Shown one piece after another: positions 35,401 to 45,858 of a stretch of DNA of 64,000 nt. A program made the translations under genes and the position numbers. Source of the DNA: Ramazzottius varieornatus (taxonomy: Eukaryota > Tardigrada > Eutardigrada > Parachela > Ramazzottiidae); contig BDGG01000009.1 of assembly GCA_001949185.1 (NCBI GenBank), positions 62,001-126,000 of the forward strand, given 5' to 3'. Under the pieces are notes generated by a model. It did not search any database. It was not told where the DNA came from and worked only from the letters and a program-made list of their open reading frames with translations. Numbering within the stretch: the first letter of the stretch is position 1; each line of letters begins with the position of its first letter.

Positions 35401-36606
35401 AAGCACCGACGAAACTGCCCAACTCGATTAAAGCCGTCAAAGTGAAAACTGGCAGGACAAAATCTGTTGATGAGGTGCTTTTCTACTGTACATGCTTTGA
35501 AGTGCTTTTCGATGGTGAATCAATTGTATCGTTTTTGGGTCTGCAGGATGGCAAGATATTGTATCCTGATTACGCCGTACTGTTCCTGGTTCCGTACGAA
35601 GGCGTAACAGTGGAGGAAGTCAAGCAAGGACCTAGTAACACGAATCTGTCGCCCGATGAGCATTCGCCTTTCAGAGCTGTGGTAAAGATGATAATAAAAA
35701 CATGTCTAGGAATTCGACCATAAAATTTCGCACACGGATGGCGCAACATTCTAATTTATTCGCCTTTTGCTGCAAAATCGTCCCCTACGCCACATTACCG
35801 AATTTTTTTACGATCTTCTAAATAAACAGTGTTCTTTTCAGAATCAGTTCAGAGCCTCGATAGTGGGACGTAGCCGCATGGATCATATCAACAAACCGGT
35901 CAAGAGCAAAGTCAACTTGTAAGTATCAATACCAACAAAACCCGCGGGTTTTGCCCAAAATATCCATATTTTCTTGCAACTCGCATTCTAGATTTGGCTT
36001 CCTTCTTCGCGTCCGTGTCGAACTTCCTAGCAAAAATTTACGCCGTTCTTCTTGATATTTTAAGATGTTATAGAGCCATCATTAGCTTCGGCGGACCGGC
36101 TTGATGTTTAGGATAAAATCGATGGTCGTTTTACCCGCCTTCAAAGGTGTTTTTCTACGGGCATGTCTTATTTCTGCAGGTTGACTGCCAGCATGAGCAA
36201 GCTTTTACCCAGTCACTCCGCCTCCTCTGTCTCACCGGCTTCTGAACCTGTACCACCGCCATCGGAAGAAGACGAGGCGGTCACAGCGTACGCCAAGGCC
36301 CAGAAGCCGCAGCGTCAACGCATGTCCATCTCGGCTGGTGCCGGTGGAGTACCCACGGGTCTTCCCGAGCAGACAGTGCGAGTGCGAGCAGCGGGTTTCC
36401 GGCGGTCGGCGGTGACTGGACCAACCAACCTGACACTGCTACAGACTCTCTCACCCACCGGAACTGCTTTACAGTTCGCCCCCACCAACGCACCCGAAAC
36501 AAGACATCATCATCATCGGGCATCGGATGTCAATGCACCGATAGGAATGTTGGCCGATAAAAAGTCTGATCCTCTACTTTCACCGTCCAGTGATCACCTT
36601 TTATAG
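26458..36606 (+). CDS. SLC9C1: SLC9C-type (sperm-type) Na+/H+ exchanger with voltage sensor and cyclic-nucleotide-binding domain
   Basis: Fifteen exons: 26458-27076, 27440-27592, 27655-27831, 27943-28159, 30949-31397, 32026-32252, 32318-32605, 33037-33315, 33374-33595, 33893-34243, 34444-35001, 35250-35474, 35547-35681, 35842-35918 and 36180-36606. They give 1467 codons and all phases agree. Order: an N-glycosylatable, His/Gly-rich extracellular leader; a 12-14 helix exchanger core (GLVFSSIVTTTDTGEM, HDLLTHAMDAYS); the linker RIIKAKKMAYRRQFEEGM; a four-helix voltage sensor wh S4 is RLLRLARILRATRALRLLR; and a cNMP domain (GDPAEGIYIIVNG ... ALLIGFPRRSYAVAET). A Pro/Ser-rich tail ends the protein. 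In sea urchin and mammals this exchanger sits in the sperm flagellum, opens on hyperpolarisation and raises internal pH. The canonical N-D acidic pair of the core appears replaced here (see findings). A second in-frame ATG at MMSLMEDF is an alternative start. Confidence 0.9.
27108..27296. repeat. Palindromic MITE, family P1 (double, decayed)
   Basis: In SLC9C intron 1; cores GAAGTGGCGCACC / GTACGCCACTTGG, then GGATGCGCCACTTGAG. Confidence 0.75.
28785..28881. repeat. Palindromic MITE, family P1
   Basis: In SLC9C intron 4, ending only 12 bp before the Tigger element; cores CAAGTGGCGCACG and CGTGCACCACTTGG. Confidence 0.8.
28893..30871 (-). mobile_element. Tigger/pogo-type (Tc1/mariner superfamily) DNA transposon, apparently intact
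   Basis: The terminal inverted repeats of about 32 bp (CTGTAACCCTTCTAACATCT...) look identical at both ends. They are flanked by TA (28891-28892 and 30872-30873), the Tc1/mariner target site. The 1979-bp element lies in SLC9C intron 4, in the opposite orientation. It carries one transposase gene with every exon open. Confidence 0.9.
29072..30616 (-). CDS. Tigger-type DDE transposase with CENP-B-like DNA-binding domains
   Basis: Four exons: 30616-30497, 30410-30074, 29985-29734 and 29655-29072, giving 430 codons; phases 0, 1, 1 agree. The N-terminal part has a pipsqueak/CENP-B helix-turn-helix (LGQKALIIFKREVQQ, then ASFQKIADECGLSVYGV), followed by a Tc5/CENP-B HTH region (FPQIDEQCLKFLKMAREKRI). 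The DDE_1 core shows the catalytic aspartates in IWNCDETG, LLLVDNFSGHN and QPCDAGIIK. No frameshift or stop is visible, so the element could be autonomous. The C-terminus after FDDD may use a further splice donor at the GTAAGC there. Confidence 0.88.
31468..31636. mobile_element. 169-bp pogo-type MITE, copy 2
   Basis: Same length and almost the same sequence as 4222-4390. It lies in SLC9C intron 5, 70 bp after the exon. The right flank is TA and the left flank is GA, so the target duplication is imperfect. Confidence 0.85.
31682..31884. repeat. Terminal-inverted-repeat element, family P3, copy 1
   Basis: The ends are GTACACGCACAACGAGAAAT and ATTTCTCGTCGTGCGTGTAC, with inner inverted blocks around GGGCCAGTA. 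It lies directly beside the pogo MITE in SLC9C intron 5. Copy 2 is at 60862-61069. Confidence 0.75.
32652..32765. repeat. Palindromic MITE, family P1
   Basis: In SLC9C intron 7; left end ACAAGCAAACTCGACCAGCT, right arm CGTGCGCCACTTGAGG. A decayed second copy may follow to about 32900. Confidence 0.8.
33629..33790. repeat. Palindromic MITE, family P1 (double)
   Basis: In SLC9C intron 9; cores CAAGTGACGCATG / CGTGCGCCACTTG, then a shortened second copy. Confidence 0.75.
34288..34384. repeat. Palindromic MITE, family P1
   Basis: In SLC9C intron 10; cores CACGTGGCGCACTC and ACGTGCGCCTCTTG. Confidence 0.7.
35089..35212. repeat. Palindromic MITE, family P1
   Basis: In SLC9C intron 11; GAGCTCGGCAAACAAATCCG at the left, CGTGCGCCACTTTGGAAAGC at the right. 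Confidence 0.85.
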
Positions 36607-36850
36607 GCACTGGCTGGGCTTAATTGTATTACGTATAGTCTAAACTTCGTTCAAATGATCACGCGTTTTTCACTTCATGCCTTGTTGTTTACCCTGAGTC
36701 TACTCACCCGTAAGCGTGGATACTTTGTTCTGCCGACCAATGTTCGTCGTCGGTTCGTGCGTCTACCGTTCGCGCAGCAACGGTAAAGCTGTCCAGTACG
36801 GCTGCGGTTCTTATCGCCTGCTCATTATCTGCAAAATAAAACACAGCAGT

Positions 36851-37664
36851 TAGTGCTGGCAAACATACGATAAAATTCGATAAAGTATTGCCGGATACTT
36901 TATCGCGGTCTTCGATATTCATTCAGTATCGATATTTCGATACGATACTTTTCCACTACCGTATCGTATGATCGCATGATATCGCAGCGATATATCGATA
37001 TTTCTGCAATTTTAATTTTTGTCGGAGTTCCACTGGTCCGGGCTCAAGAACTCAAGAAGCCGATTTCCACATTGAGTGTTAGTAGGATCGGAAGCGTCAG
37101 ATGCAGCAAAAACGTGACTATACCAAGACTTCAAACACATGGAAACCTGGATAAAATTAGCACTAAAACCGAATGGGCGGAGCGTGCTCGCCTGGTCGGC
37201 ATACGATGACCAGAATCAAGGTTTTGAAATCAGTAAACCGTGGCCAAACGGCGTCATAGAGAACTTGCAATGAGGAGAAACCGCAACCAATCCTAATCCA
37301 TTCTGCTGACCTTACCGTAGCAAACCTGCTCTTTTGATTGGCTGGCAGTGTTTCGTTCGGTCTCGATTCCCGTTCCATACTTCGGAATTAAACTTCGCCT
37401 TACTAGCTTGCTCTACCGCTTACCCATATTATTGCTGCGATTGAGCAAAATACAGAATTCAGCAAAATACCGATATATCGAAAATATATCGATATGGTGC
37501 GATACGATATCGCCGAATATTTTATTGCGTTATTAGATACGAGCCTCATATCGATACCATCGATACCATCGATACGATATCTGCCGCATATTTTATCGCA
37601 AAGATTCGATATATTGCGATACGATATCGGTGTGCCGTATCGTTGCCAGCAGTGCCCAGCACTA
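36851..37664. mobile_element. Non-autonomous hAT-type element with TATCGATA-rich ends
   Basis: The flanks carry the 8-bp duplication ACAGCAGT (36843-36850 and 37665-37672). The termini start TAGTGCTGG and end CCAGCACTA. Both sides are packed with CGATATCG / ATCGATAC words, giving extended inverted structure. No transposase was found. The length is 814 bp. Confidence 0.75.
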
Positions 37665-39838
37665 ACAGCAGTGGCAGGGATTCATTTAAACGAAATTACC
37701 GTTGAGGCCGTGCGCCCTGGGCCGGGGGGTCGATCAGGATCAGGAGGTCTGTTTGTCTGTAAACCGAAGGATACGTTGATTGGTTGAAACGCTGCGGGCC
37801 TGATAGCTTCGCTTCTTGATCGCCCTGGACCGATCAGGAAAAGTTCGATTTTGGCTGATTGCTTTCGCTGCCCCGTGATTGCTCGATCAGCCTTGCTTTC
37901 CACCCACTCCAAAGCGTCCAAACTTTCGCGCGAGTGCAAGTTTCGACTTTTTGTTTCGGTTTCTTGCCTTCATCTCGCTAGGTGATATCGGTCCTACCGT
38001 TAAATAGCTACTATCCTACCGTTGAATAGCGAGGAAAGGATTCTCCAGGGTATCCTGAGATTCGTGGGGGAAACTTGCTCCGCGATCAAGGCTTGTCGTT
38101 TACGGGTGATCTGCTTTATCGAGCTGAACTGCTCATCCGCTCCAAGGATATTCTTGTCCAGGAGCCGAACTCTGTGACTCATTTTGCATCCGCAGTGAAG
38201 AAAGCAAAGCCTGGGGCAGCCTGGCAGAAGGGGCGAGGTTCCGATGGCTACTCATCTCCTATAACGCTCCATCAGGGCCGTATGAGCATGTCATGCGAGT
38301 TACGAGCCTTCTCTTCGTCTTTTGTGAGTCTTCCCAGACAGACGTGTAAGAAAGACGCTTGTTAGGAAAACATGACCTGAACGACGTCGAAGAACGAGAA
38401 GAGATTCAGGTGAGACGACAGCGGAAGTTCGGAGGTGTCTACTACCAGGTAGTTATCAGCACAACTGCACTAGCGGTGCCTTTTGGTGCATTGTTTCGAG
38501 CCTCTCTGATACACGATTTTTCCACCTTTCCACCCTGGGTACCATTCGCAAGGTTTCGCAAGGTGGAAAACGCGGAACAGCGTTGCTGTGGACCCACACA
38601 TAAAATTGCGGTTTCGCAGCGTTTCATCCCGACTCGTGCGTTTGGTCAAGAGCCAGTGATTGTTAAAGTTACAGATAACAATCTTGCCGAAAATGTGATA
38701 GTTTTTTCTAAGTGGCGGCCTGCGGCATTGATCGAGAAGTTGTGGAACAAAACAGGTCAAGATGACTTCGGAAGGCTGTTCGTCGGTAACCGTAGTCAGT
38801 CTCGGTTGCCAAAACTAATGCTTTGTCAACACAAGTGTTTTGATTCGGAAAAGAATTGTAGATGAATCTTTTCCTTCATCTATTTTCAATCAAATTGCGA
38901 CTGTGGTCGGGTCAAATTTCCACCGTGAGGCTGAAAAGTTTGTCTGGTTTACAAGATGGACAGAGAGAGGGCCTGACGAAACTTTTTCGCTCAGTGGACG
39001 AAGTTAACATAGGCCGTGAAAACTTCACCGTAAGGGATTTCGGAACCAGCTGTAGTGAGAGCGGATACCCGTTGGCGGAGCGCACACGGGAAACACGGTG
39101 TAAGTTCGGGTGATAGGTCGCTTTGTAACGCTTCGGGGCGTATGACGTCACCCAGCCGTAGAGGTGGGTCACACAGCAACCGTCCAATGAGCGAAGAAAT
39201 TTGGCTTGACCAGTCCACATCCACCCTGTGCCTGCGGAAGATCTTTACGCTGCATCGCTTCACCCTTGCTCATTTTGTCAGTCTCAATTGCCATCTGAGC
39301 ACCTGAGCCGCCTTTCTCTTGTGCATGATCCTTGTGTCGAGCAATTAGTGACTCTTGTGAATTTCCAAAGGCAACCTGCATTATCATGACATTTTCATGG
39401 ACGCTAATTCTCTTGTTTCTTTATTTTGACTTTAATGGTCCTTGCCGTCTCTTCTCGTTCCAATGTTGTTCGAACACCCTTTCCAGCAGTTCTCAAAGCG
39501 AAGCCGGGTCAAAAAAACACGAGCTCCAAGTCGTCAAATCTGCTTCCACAATATCTGCTGGGCTCTCCGAATATCGCATCTATACGGGAGTGAACCACAG
39601 AAAAAGTCGAAGGAAGCATTCGAAAATTCTGGGTAAAATTCCAAGAAAATACAGTAGTCTGTACTCTCAGTTTCTGGTAATGCAGCTGCAACGGTAATTC
39701 TCATTAATGTTTTGCAGTGCAGCATTAGGTAACTAACGAGTTGGCACGTGATTGTGATCTTCGTTCCTCTGTCGTCCAGATCTCTTTGTGGTATGGCCAG
39801 ACTGAGCTTCATCTAGTCGAGCGAGAGAGCACAGCAAA

Positions 39839-39880
39839 CCGTTTTGTTGTTTCCTGCAGGTGCAGGAAATAACAAAACGG
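39839..39880. repeat. Tight 20-bp hairpin
   Basis: CCGTTTTGTTGTTTCCTGCA (39839-39858) and TGCAGGAAATAACAAAACGG (39861-39880) pair with one mismatch around a 2-nt spacer. Nothing else explains it. Confidence 0.7.
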
Positions 39881-39946
39881 AATTGATATTAGGAAAATAA
39901 CGATCAAAATAAATTTTTCCATTTGATATACGATATTAGACGCGGC

Positions 39947-40464
39947 TAGAGCCCTGCAGCAGCACGCAACATCCGTTCTGCAACTGCTCTGCATCCATGA
40001 ACGTCTAGCTGCATTTTACTGCATCGATACTGCATAAATTATTATCGATAATTATTTATTCTTCTGCGAGATAGTTCCACCGAATAATCATCAGATCACT
40101 CAGAGTTTCAGGCAGCATACTAGTTCGCTTACTGTTGAGAGCATCACCGGTATGGCTAAAAAGTCGTTCAGAAGGGGTACTAGAAGCAGGCACAGCAAGT
40201 ATGCGCTTAGCGTATAAGGACAAACAAGGAAGCTCCTTCTCGTTCTGCTGCCAAAAATCGTGTGATTGCGATGCAAACCTTTCTGTCTGAATCAGAGCCC
40301 TGCAGCAGTAGCGAAAATCCGTGCTGCATCTGCACTGCATCCGGTTTCCCGAAACTGAAACTGCACTGCATCTGCATTTTTTCATCGTTTCGGCGACTGC
40401 AACTGCACTGCAATGCAGTAAAATGCAGTGCAGTGCAGAACGTACGGCATGTTGCAGGGCTCTA
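39947..40464 (-). mobile_element. Deleted hAT element retaining only the transposase dimerisation domain
   Basis: The 8-bp duplication GACGCGGC flanks it (39939-39946 and 40465-40472), with termini TAGAGCCCTGCA / TGCAGGGCTCTA. Subterminal TGCAGTGCAG / CTGCACTGC words are dense on both sides. An open minus-strand frame (40385-40056) encodes the hAT C-terminal dimerisation motif: RILAVPASSTPSERLFS, then TSMLPETLSDLMII. The 518-bp element lacks the catalytic core. Confidence 0.85.
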
Positions 40465-40723
40465 GACGCGGCACCCTAGCGCCGGGCGGTAGTGCAGGTC
40501 TGGTTATCAGCTGAGTGCCTGACTGGAGTTTGCGATCTCGCAACCTGCTGCGCTACCCGTCAGGCAGGAGGATCAGCATTGAACGATCAGGCTGATTGCT
40601 TGATGCCTGATCGGTCGTTTTACCTCTTAGCCCAATCTCTTTAGTACTATCCGTCAGACACAAAACCTGCGCCGAAAGGTTTGTCAGGCCATGAGGTGCT
40701 GACCGTGCTGTCATATGCTCGAT

Positions 40724-43718
40724 TAGAGACCGGGATCTGGCCGCTTACGCTGTACTGCGCTGCAGCTGCGCTACGCAGCAGTGCAGTTGCAGCGTTCACT
40801 TTGGCGTTTGTGTGCAGCGCAGCGCAGTATGCAGCGTGTGGCAAGCTAACGCAGCGCAGCTGCAAACGGCACAAAAAGACGGTTTTCGGTTTTCGAACTG
40901 AGAATCTCCCGGTTGGTGGCCGTTATCAAACCCTTACTAGGTGTTTTCTGCTTGGTGATAAAACACCGACTGGTCGCGCAGGCTCACCCCGAAATAGTGT
41001 TTTGCCCAGCCGTAAAGCGCCTGGTAGTTAATCTGTCAGTGGAACCGGAAGTCTCGGAGTTCGATAAAGTTACTTCTGTAGAAAGTATCAGCGGACTTTG
41101 TTGTGGACTGCCTTTTGTTAGCCTTGATTAGAGCTCTGATGGAGAATCACCTGTTGTCCGACGATTCTCTGGAGGAAAGCGGAGACGAAAGAGTTGCCGA
41201 AAATGCCGTCCAGAAGGGGAGAAAGTCCAGCGGGAAGATGCCTGTCAAAAGGATATCTGTTCTGCCTTCTGAGATTCAGCTTAAAGCTAGGTACATTTAC
41301 CAAACTGCGTACCTGTGATTAGAGCTCTAACTAATCAGCGCCGATATTTACTGTACGATTTGGTTACAGAGGTATGCCGGTTGAAGAAGTGGCGAATATG
41401 GTTAAGAACGACACATTCGTCTTACGAGCAGAAAGTTTTGGTAGCCGAAAGAGAGCTCCGTTCTGGGACACAATGAGTTGTGGATAAAGAGTCCGAAGAT
41501 AGGCTCGACTTTGTATGCTGTTGTAGATGTAAGCAAGTGTGGAAGCATGACAGAACTGTGAATACTGATGCTCTTCATTGGCATGTCTCGAAATGTGGCG
41601 TCAAGGCGAACCGGCCCAAGATTACTGGCTACCTTAAGTCACACAAGCTGCCCCTGGCCGCAAAGCACGAAATGTCCCGAGTATGTGCTCGATACTGCGC
41701 AGTGGATGGAAGGAGCTTCGAAGAAGTGGCTGGAACCAGATTTAGAGCTCAAATAGATACCGTAATCGATGTTACGATGAAATACAGCCACGCTGGAAAG
41801 CCCACTGCTCGCGACATGCTGCCCGACCCAACTACAGTGAGCCAGTACGTCGGAAAAGAAGCCAAAGCCATCAGGGAATCTCTCCTTGAGGAAGTCAAAC
41901 CCATCCTACGACTTCGCGATGGAGGCATAACGCTTGACTTTTGGGAAGAAGAGTACACTAAAGTGTCGTACTTAGGTAAGAGGAACTGTTGATTGTTTTT
42001 GGGCAGCAGGATTACACCATTTGCAGTCTGTATGAGTGGCATAGGGCTTTCGTTTTTGCAGGCTGTACTGTGCACTATATGTTCGGCGGATCGGAGCTCC
42101 GGGAAAGACTACTTTTGTGTAGCGAATGGGACACCGTGGACAGAAAGACGGGCGCGGCTGTACATTTTTAGCAAACTTCGAGAGATCGGCTTGTGTGAAG
42201 AAGATCCGAAGCTGTGCACCTTTGCTACGGATCAACGCGGAAACATGAAAGTAGCTTTTCGTAACTCGGGCTTCGAGCGCATCAACTGCGCCGGACATCT
42301 TCTCAACACCTGTTCGCAAAACTGCCTCAAATCCAACCCGAAAAGTCAGCATCCCATGCCTGCAGAAGCCTTACCAGTTCTTGCTTTAGTTAACCAGGTC
42401 AAGTCCCTCGTTACACACTGTAAGCAAGGTGGTATCAGTCGGCAGCTTAAAACAACGTTGAAGCAACACTGCGAAACCCGGTAAGGCCGAACCAAGGCCA
42501 TGATATTAGAGCTCCAATTCATGTTTCCAACACCTAGCATGAACTGGAATTTATTTTTAGGTGGAACACCCACGTCGAAATGTCTGCTTCAGTTCTGGCT
42601 GTCTACGAGCAGCTTGAAGACATCCTTGCTGAGCGAAAGGAGTCTCATCTTTTGCCGAGTAGGCAGAAAATGCAAGAGTTTCACGACCTGTTTGAGCCTG
42701 TACGGGATGCTACATTCCTTCTTTCGGCTTCGAAACGTTCAACAATTCATCTCGTGGTTCCAGCGTATCTCGAACTGAAGCGCCACTTCAAGGATCAGGT
42801 GCCGTCTGACTTTCCGGAAATTAGAGCCTTCCAGAAACATGTCGAAAACGTTTTCAACAAGAAGCTCGAGATTGATGAGCTTCATAGAGTGGCCGTCTTT
42901 CTGGATCCCTCCATGAAGCACCTTCAGTTCCTAACTGCGACTGAACGAGTAGCTGTTCTCAAGCGAGCGATGGAAGAAGTGCAGAAAATTCCACAGCCAG
43001 AAAAGACAGGAGCTCCGATAGTAGAAGGTAAAAGCCATTATGCCGCGCACTGAGTCACGCATTTCGTTAAAAACTACATAGCGAAAAAAGGAGAGCTCTA
43101 ATTTGTCAATACTTCTCACTGTAACATTTGGACATCAAATCTAACCTGAACAGTGATCAGTGCAGGAGAATGGCTTTTACTATTCGACTGTCGCAGTAGC
43201 TTCAAGAGGCAGTACCAAGTTCAACGTGAAAGCCTTGGCCAAGTATTCTGCCGACAATCCCATCGGAAACGAAGTCGAGCGCTATGCGAGTTTGCCCAGT
43301 CCTCCCGAAGACCAAGATGTCCTTAGCTTTTGGACAGAGAAAGAGAATGACTTTCCTCGTTTGAAGTGCTATGCGCTGTGAATCCTTCCTGTATCTGCCA
43401 CTAGCACACCTTCCGAACGTTTGTTTAGCAGATCTGGAACTGCTGTATCGGAGAAGCGTACAAACTTAGCTCCTCAAACTTTAAGCGATCTCATGGTTGT
43501 CCAGTCTAATTTTGAATTTGAGAATGTCTAATTTTGTATTTAGGAATTTTAAGTTCGAAATTGAACCGCAGCGCAGTTGCCTCGCACGTACAGTAAGGTG
43601 CAGCGCAGCTGCACCGTCGGTCCAGTCCAGATTCACGCAGCGCAGTACAGTTGCCGAGTACCAGAAAAGGGCGCAGCGCAGATGCAGCGTACTTTTTGAC
43701 CTGCGGCCTAGGTCTCTA
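40724..43718 (+). mobile_element. Full-length hAT transposon with decayed transposase
   Basis: The 8-bp duplication TGCTCGAT (40716-40723 and 43719-43726) flanks short termini TAGAGACC / GGTCTCTA. GCAGCGCAG-type subterminal repeats occur at both ends (40750-40870, 43565-43690). The 2995-bp element holds one hAT transposase gene on the plus strand. Confidence 0.9.
41103..43530 (+). pseudogene. hAT transposase pseudogene (BED finger, DUF4413-like, dimerisation domain)
   Basis: A BED-type zinc finger (FVCCCRCKQVWKHD ... HWHVSKCG) is at about 41510-41605. The hAT core follows (GGITLDFWEEEYTKVSY; GLCEEDPKLCTFATDQRGN; FLDPSMKHLQF), and the dimerisation motif LPVSATSTPSERLFSRSG is near 43390. Two breaks are visible. 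One is a frame change near 42165-42175, between ...TGAAVH and FSKLREIGL, at a T run. The other is an in-frame TGA at 43379-43381 just before the dimerisation motif. GT-AG introns are plausible, for example one closing at about 42060. I do not propose a repaired reading. Confidence 0.8.
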
Positions 43719-43942
43719 TGCTCGATTACAGGATGACTTGATCGCTTCTCACTTCTCACTTGTCTTATTTATAGTCGGACTGGCAGTTCGCAGTTTCTGC
43801 AGTTAGACCAGGTTGAATTTTCATTTTCAACCTCCGATCGCGATGGATTATTCGATACTCCCTCTGTTTTCCTGAACCTCCATAGTGGCGTTTCACCTTG
43901 CCATACCTTGACGTTCAGGGATTTCGCACCTGGCTGTGGACG

Positions 43943-45169
43943 ATGGGCAAGTCCACACGGGACAACCGCGACATCTTCTACCGTTCAGCTAAGCAAGAAG
44001 GCTACCGAGCACGGAGCGCCTTCAAGCTACTCAACATCGACAAATCCCTTTCCGGTCGTATCTTCTCTGGCGTCAAAAGAGCCGTAGATCTTTGCGCCGC
44101 CCCTGGCAGTTGGAGTCAAGTCCTCTCTCAAAAGTGAGACCACTGCAACCAGCGCACGTTATCATCGTAAAAGTCCTCTCTTGCAGGATCTATTTACCGC
44201 AGCCGAACGATCCAGCCGTCAAGATCGTTTCTGTTGATTTTCAGTTCATGATTCCTATTCCCGGGATTACACAGCTTCAAGGCGACATCACTGAACTACG
44301 GACAGCCCAGAAGATAATTGACGAATTCCAAGGAGAGAAGGCTGACTTGGTCGTGTGTGATGGTGCACCGGACGTGACTGGCTTCCATGATCTGGACATC
44401 TACAGGCACCATGACATCGTCGTGGCTGCTCTGGCGTTGACCACGGCTGTCCTGAAGGAAGCAGGAAGCCTGATTATCAAGGTTTTCAAGAAACCCGACG
44501 ATGAACTGCTGGGAGCACAGATTGCAACGTTCTTCAGGGAAGTCGACTTCGTCAAGTAAGAAATTTAAAAATTATTTGATCGAAGATTAGTCTGTGTTTA
44601 CGATCAATCATAAATGTGAAGGGTTGATTGGGACCAGTATGTAGTACGTTGGTGTGATGGTGCAGTTCGCAAGTATGGGTACGTCTACAAACCCATCAGG
44701 GGGTTGGGTGCGTACGGTTACGGAAGTACGATGTTTTTCTGCTTGCGGCCTTGCCGGCTTGCCCTTCAATAGTTTTGTCTTCTGAAGAAGCATATCAAAA
44801 TTTCCTTTCGGACTGAATTGAGAAGTCTCATTAGAAGTTCCAGATCCATCTCGGGACACGAACTGATTTTTTCTGTGTGGTTATAGGCCGGAGGGCAGTC
44901 GGGACTCAAGTCTGGAAGCCTTCGCAGTCTGCAGTGGCTTTTTCTGTCCGCCCGGTTACTATCCTCACATGCTTCTGGACTACATGGCCAAGAAGGACAT
45001 TACACCGTTCAAAAATACTGTGATTCCTTTTATTCTCTACGGCGAAATTTGTAAGATCAACTGTGTAGGGAGTTCGCGTATAGTTACAGGTTCTCTCTTT
45101 CATCAGGAGTAGTCTCAAATTATTGTTGACCTTCCATTGCTAAGAGAATTTACAGGTGGAAAGCACTAA
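43943..45169 (+). CDS. FTSJ1: tRNA 2'-O-ribose methyltransferase FTSJ1/Trm7
   Basis: Four exons: 43943-44133, 44187-44555, 44887-45050 and 45156-45169, giving 245 codons; the phases agree. The last exon is only 14 nt and adds C-G-K-H. FTSJ1 methylates the 2'-OH of anticodon-loop nucleotides 32 and 34 in several tRNAs, with partner proteins THADA (32) and WDR6 (34). The RrmJ fold is clear: start [20 protein letters not shown], catalytic Lys in ARSAFKL, SAM loop [15 protein letters not shown], catalytic Asp in [12 protein letters not shown], Lys in SLIIKVFK and Glu in [11 protein letters not shown]. It is shorter than the human protein (~330) because the C-terminal tail is missing. Whether this is natural or my last exon is wrong needs transcript data. 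Confidence 0.93.
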
Positions 45170-45267
45170 CATGTACCGTAAGCTTCTCATTTGGTTAGTC
45201 CTTTTCGCTTTTCACTCCTTTGTGCGCAAATCTTCTTTTTACGAATATTGCGAGCAGCTAGCCAGAC

Positions 45268-45858
45268 ATGAAGTACTCCCACGAACAACAATGTTTCTGC
45301 GCAGTGCTTTGTTCAGCAGCATTTTTCCTATCCGTCGAGGCACAATCCACTCTGCCGGAGTTTGGAACGACTGCAGGAGATTCTTTGTCGAATAATGCAA
45401 TCAAAGCCGTGGACGCCATGTTTAGCGGAGGCGATTCGAGTCCTTCCGCCAACGTTAACAAGACAGCGGGTACGAGCAACCCTAACCCTCCTGTGGTAGA
45501 GGGAAGCCACAATTTGCCGACCCTGCCATCAGTAACCAACAACGAAAGGTCTGTCCCCCCGACCATGCGTCCTCGACCTGACATTTCCACGAAGAAGAAG
45601 TCCGCAGGTCTGACATCGCAGAGACCCATGAAGAAGACGCCGGTCAAGAAGACAGCCATGAAGAAGAAATCCGGCGGTGCGATTGCCAGACGGCCGCCGA
45701 TGAAAGGCAAGCCGGCTCGTCATGGAAGAAGACTTCCCGTAGGCAAGGGGTCAAAACCTAACCGAAACTCCCGAAAAGCGAGCCGACAGTATGACTGGAA
45801 CGATCAGAGCACCTGGGACCGGTTTTACATCGACCCCGACTGGTGGTCTCAAAAGTAA
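45268..45858 (+). CDS. Small secreted basic protein, unknown function
   Basis: A single open frame of 196 codons. It starts with a signal peptide ending at about FLSVEAQS. A Ser/Pro/Asn-rich acidic-neutral part follows, then a strongly basic part with short MKK repeats (MKKTPVKKTAMKKKSGG), then RHGRRLPVGKGSKPNRNSRK. The end is a distinctive aromatic tail, YDWNDQSTWDRFYIDPDWW. No cysteine pairs or known domain are seen in the mature part. It lies 100 bp after the FTSJ1 stop, on the same strand. It could be a matrix or cuticle protein, but that is a guess from composition. Confidence 0.65.
   Translation: MKYSHEQQCFCAVLCSAAFFLSVEAQSTLPEFGTTAGDSLSNNAIKAVDAMFSGGDSSPSANVNKTAGTSNPNPPVVEGSHNLPTLPSVTNNERSVPPTMRPRPDISTKKKSAGLTSQRPMKKTPVKKTAMKKKSGGAIARRPPMKGKPARHGRRLPVGKGSKPNRNSRKASRQYDWNDQSTWDRFYIDPDWWSQK

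Larger units (their letters stand above)
36607..43942. other. Transposon-rich block between SLC9C and FTSJ1
   Basis: 7.3 kb without a host gene. Three hAT-type elements with 8-bp duplications (36851-37664, 39947-40464, 40724-43718) are identified. The stretch 37673-39938 contains open frames of up to 168 codons on either strand, but none resembles a protein I know. Repeated GATCAGG and TGATCG words near 37730-37900 and 40550-40620 suggest further old elements. Confidence 0.6.

Noticed and set aside
38359-38865. 168-codon plus-strand open frame in the transposon block
   Set aside because: No recognisable motif, no splice-consistent neighbours, and it lies in repeat-derived sequence.
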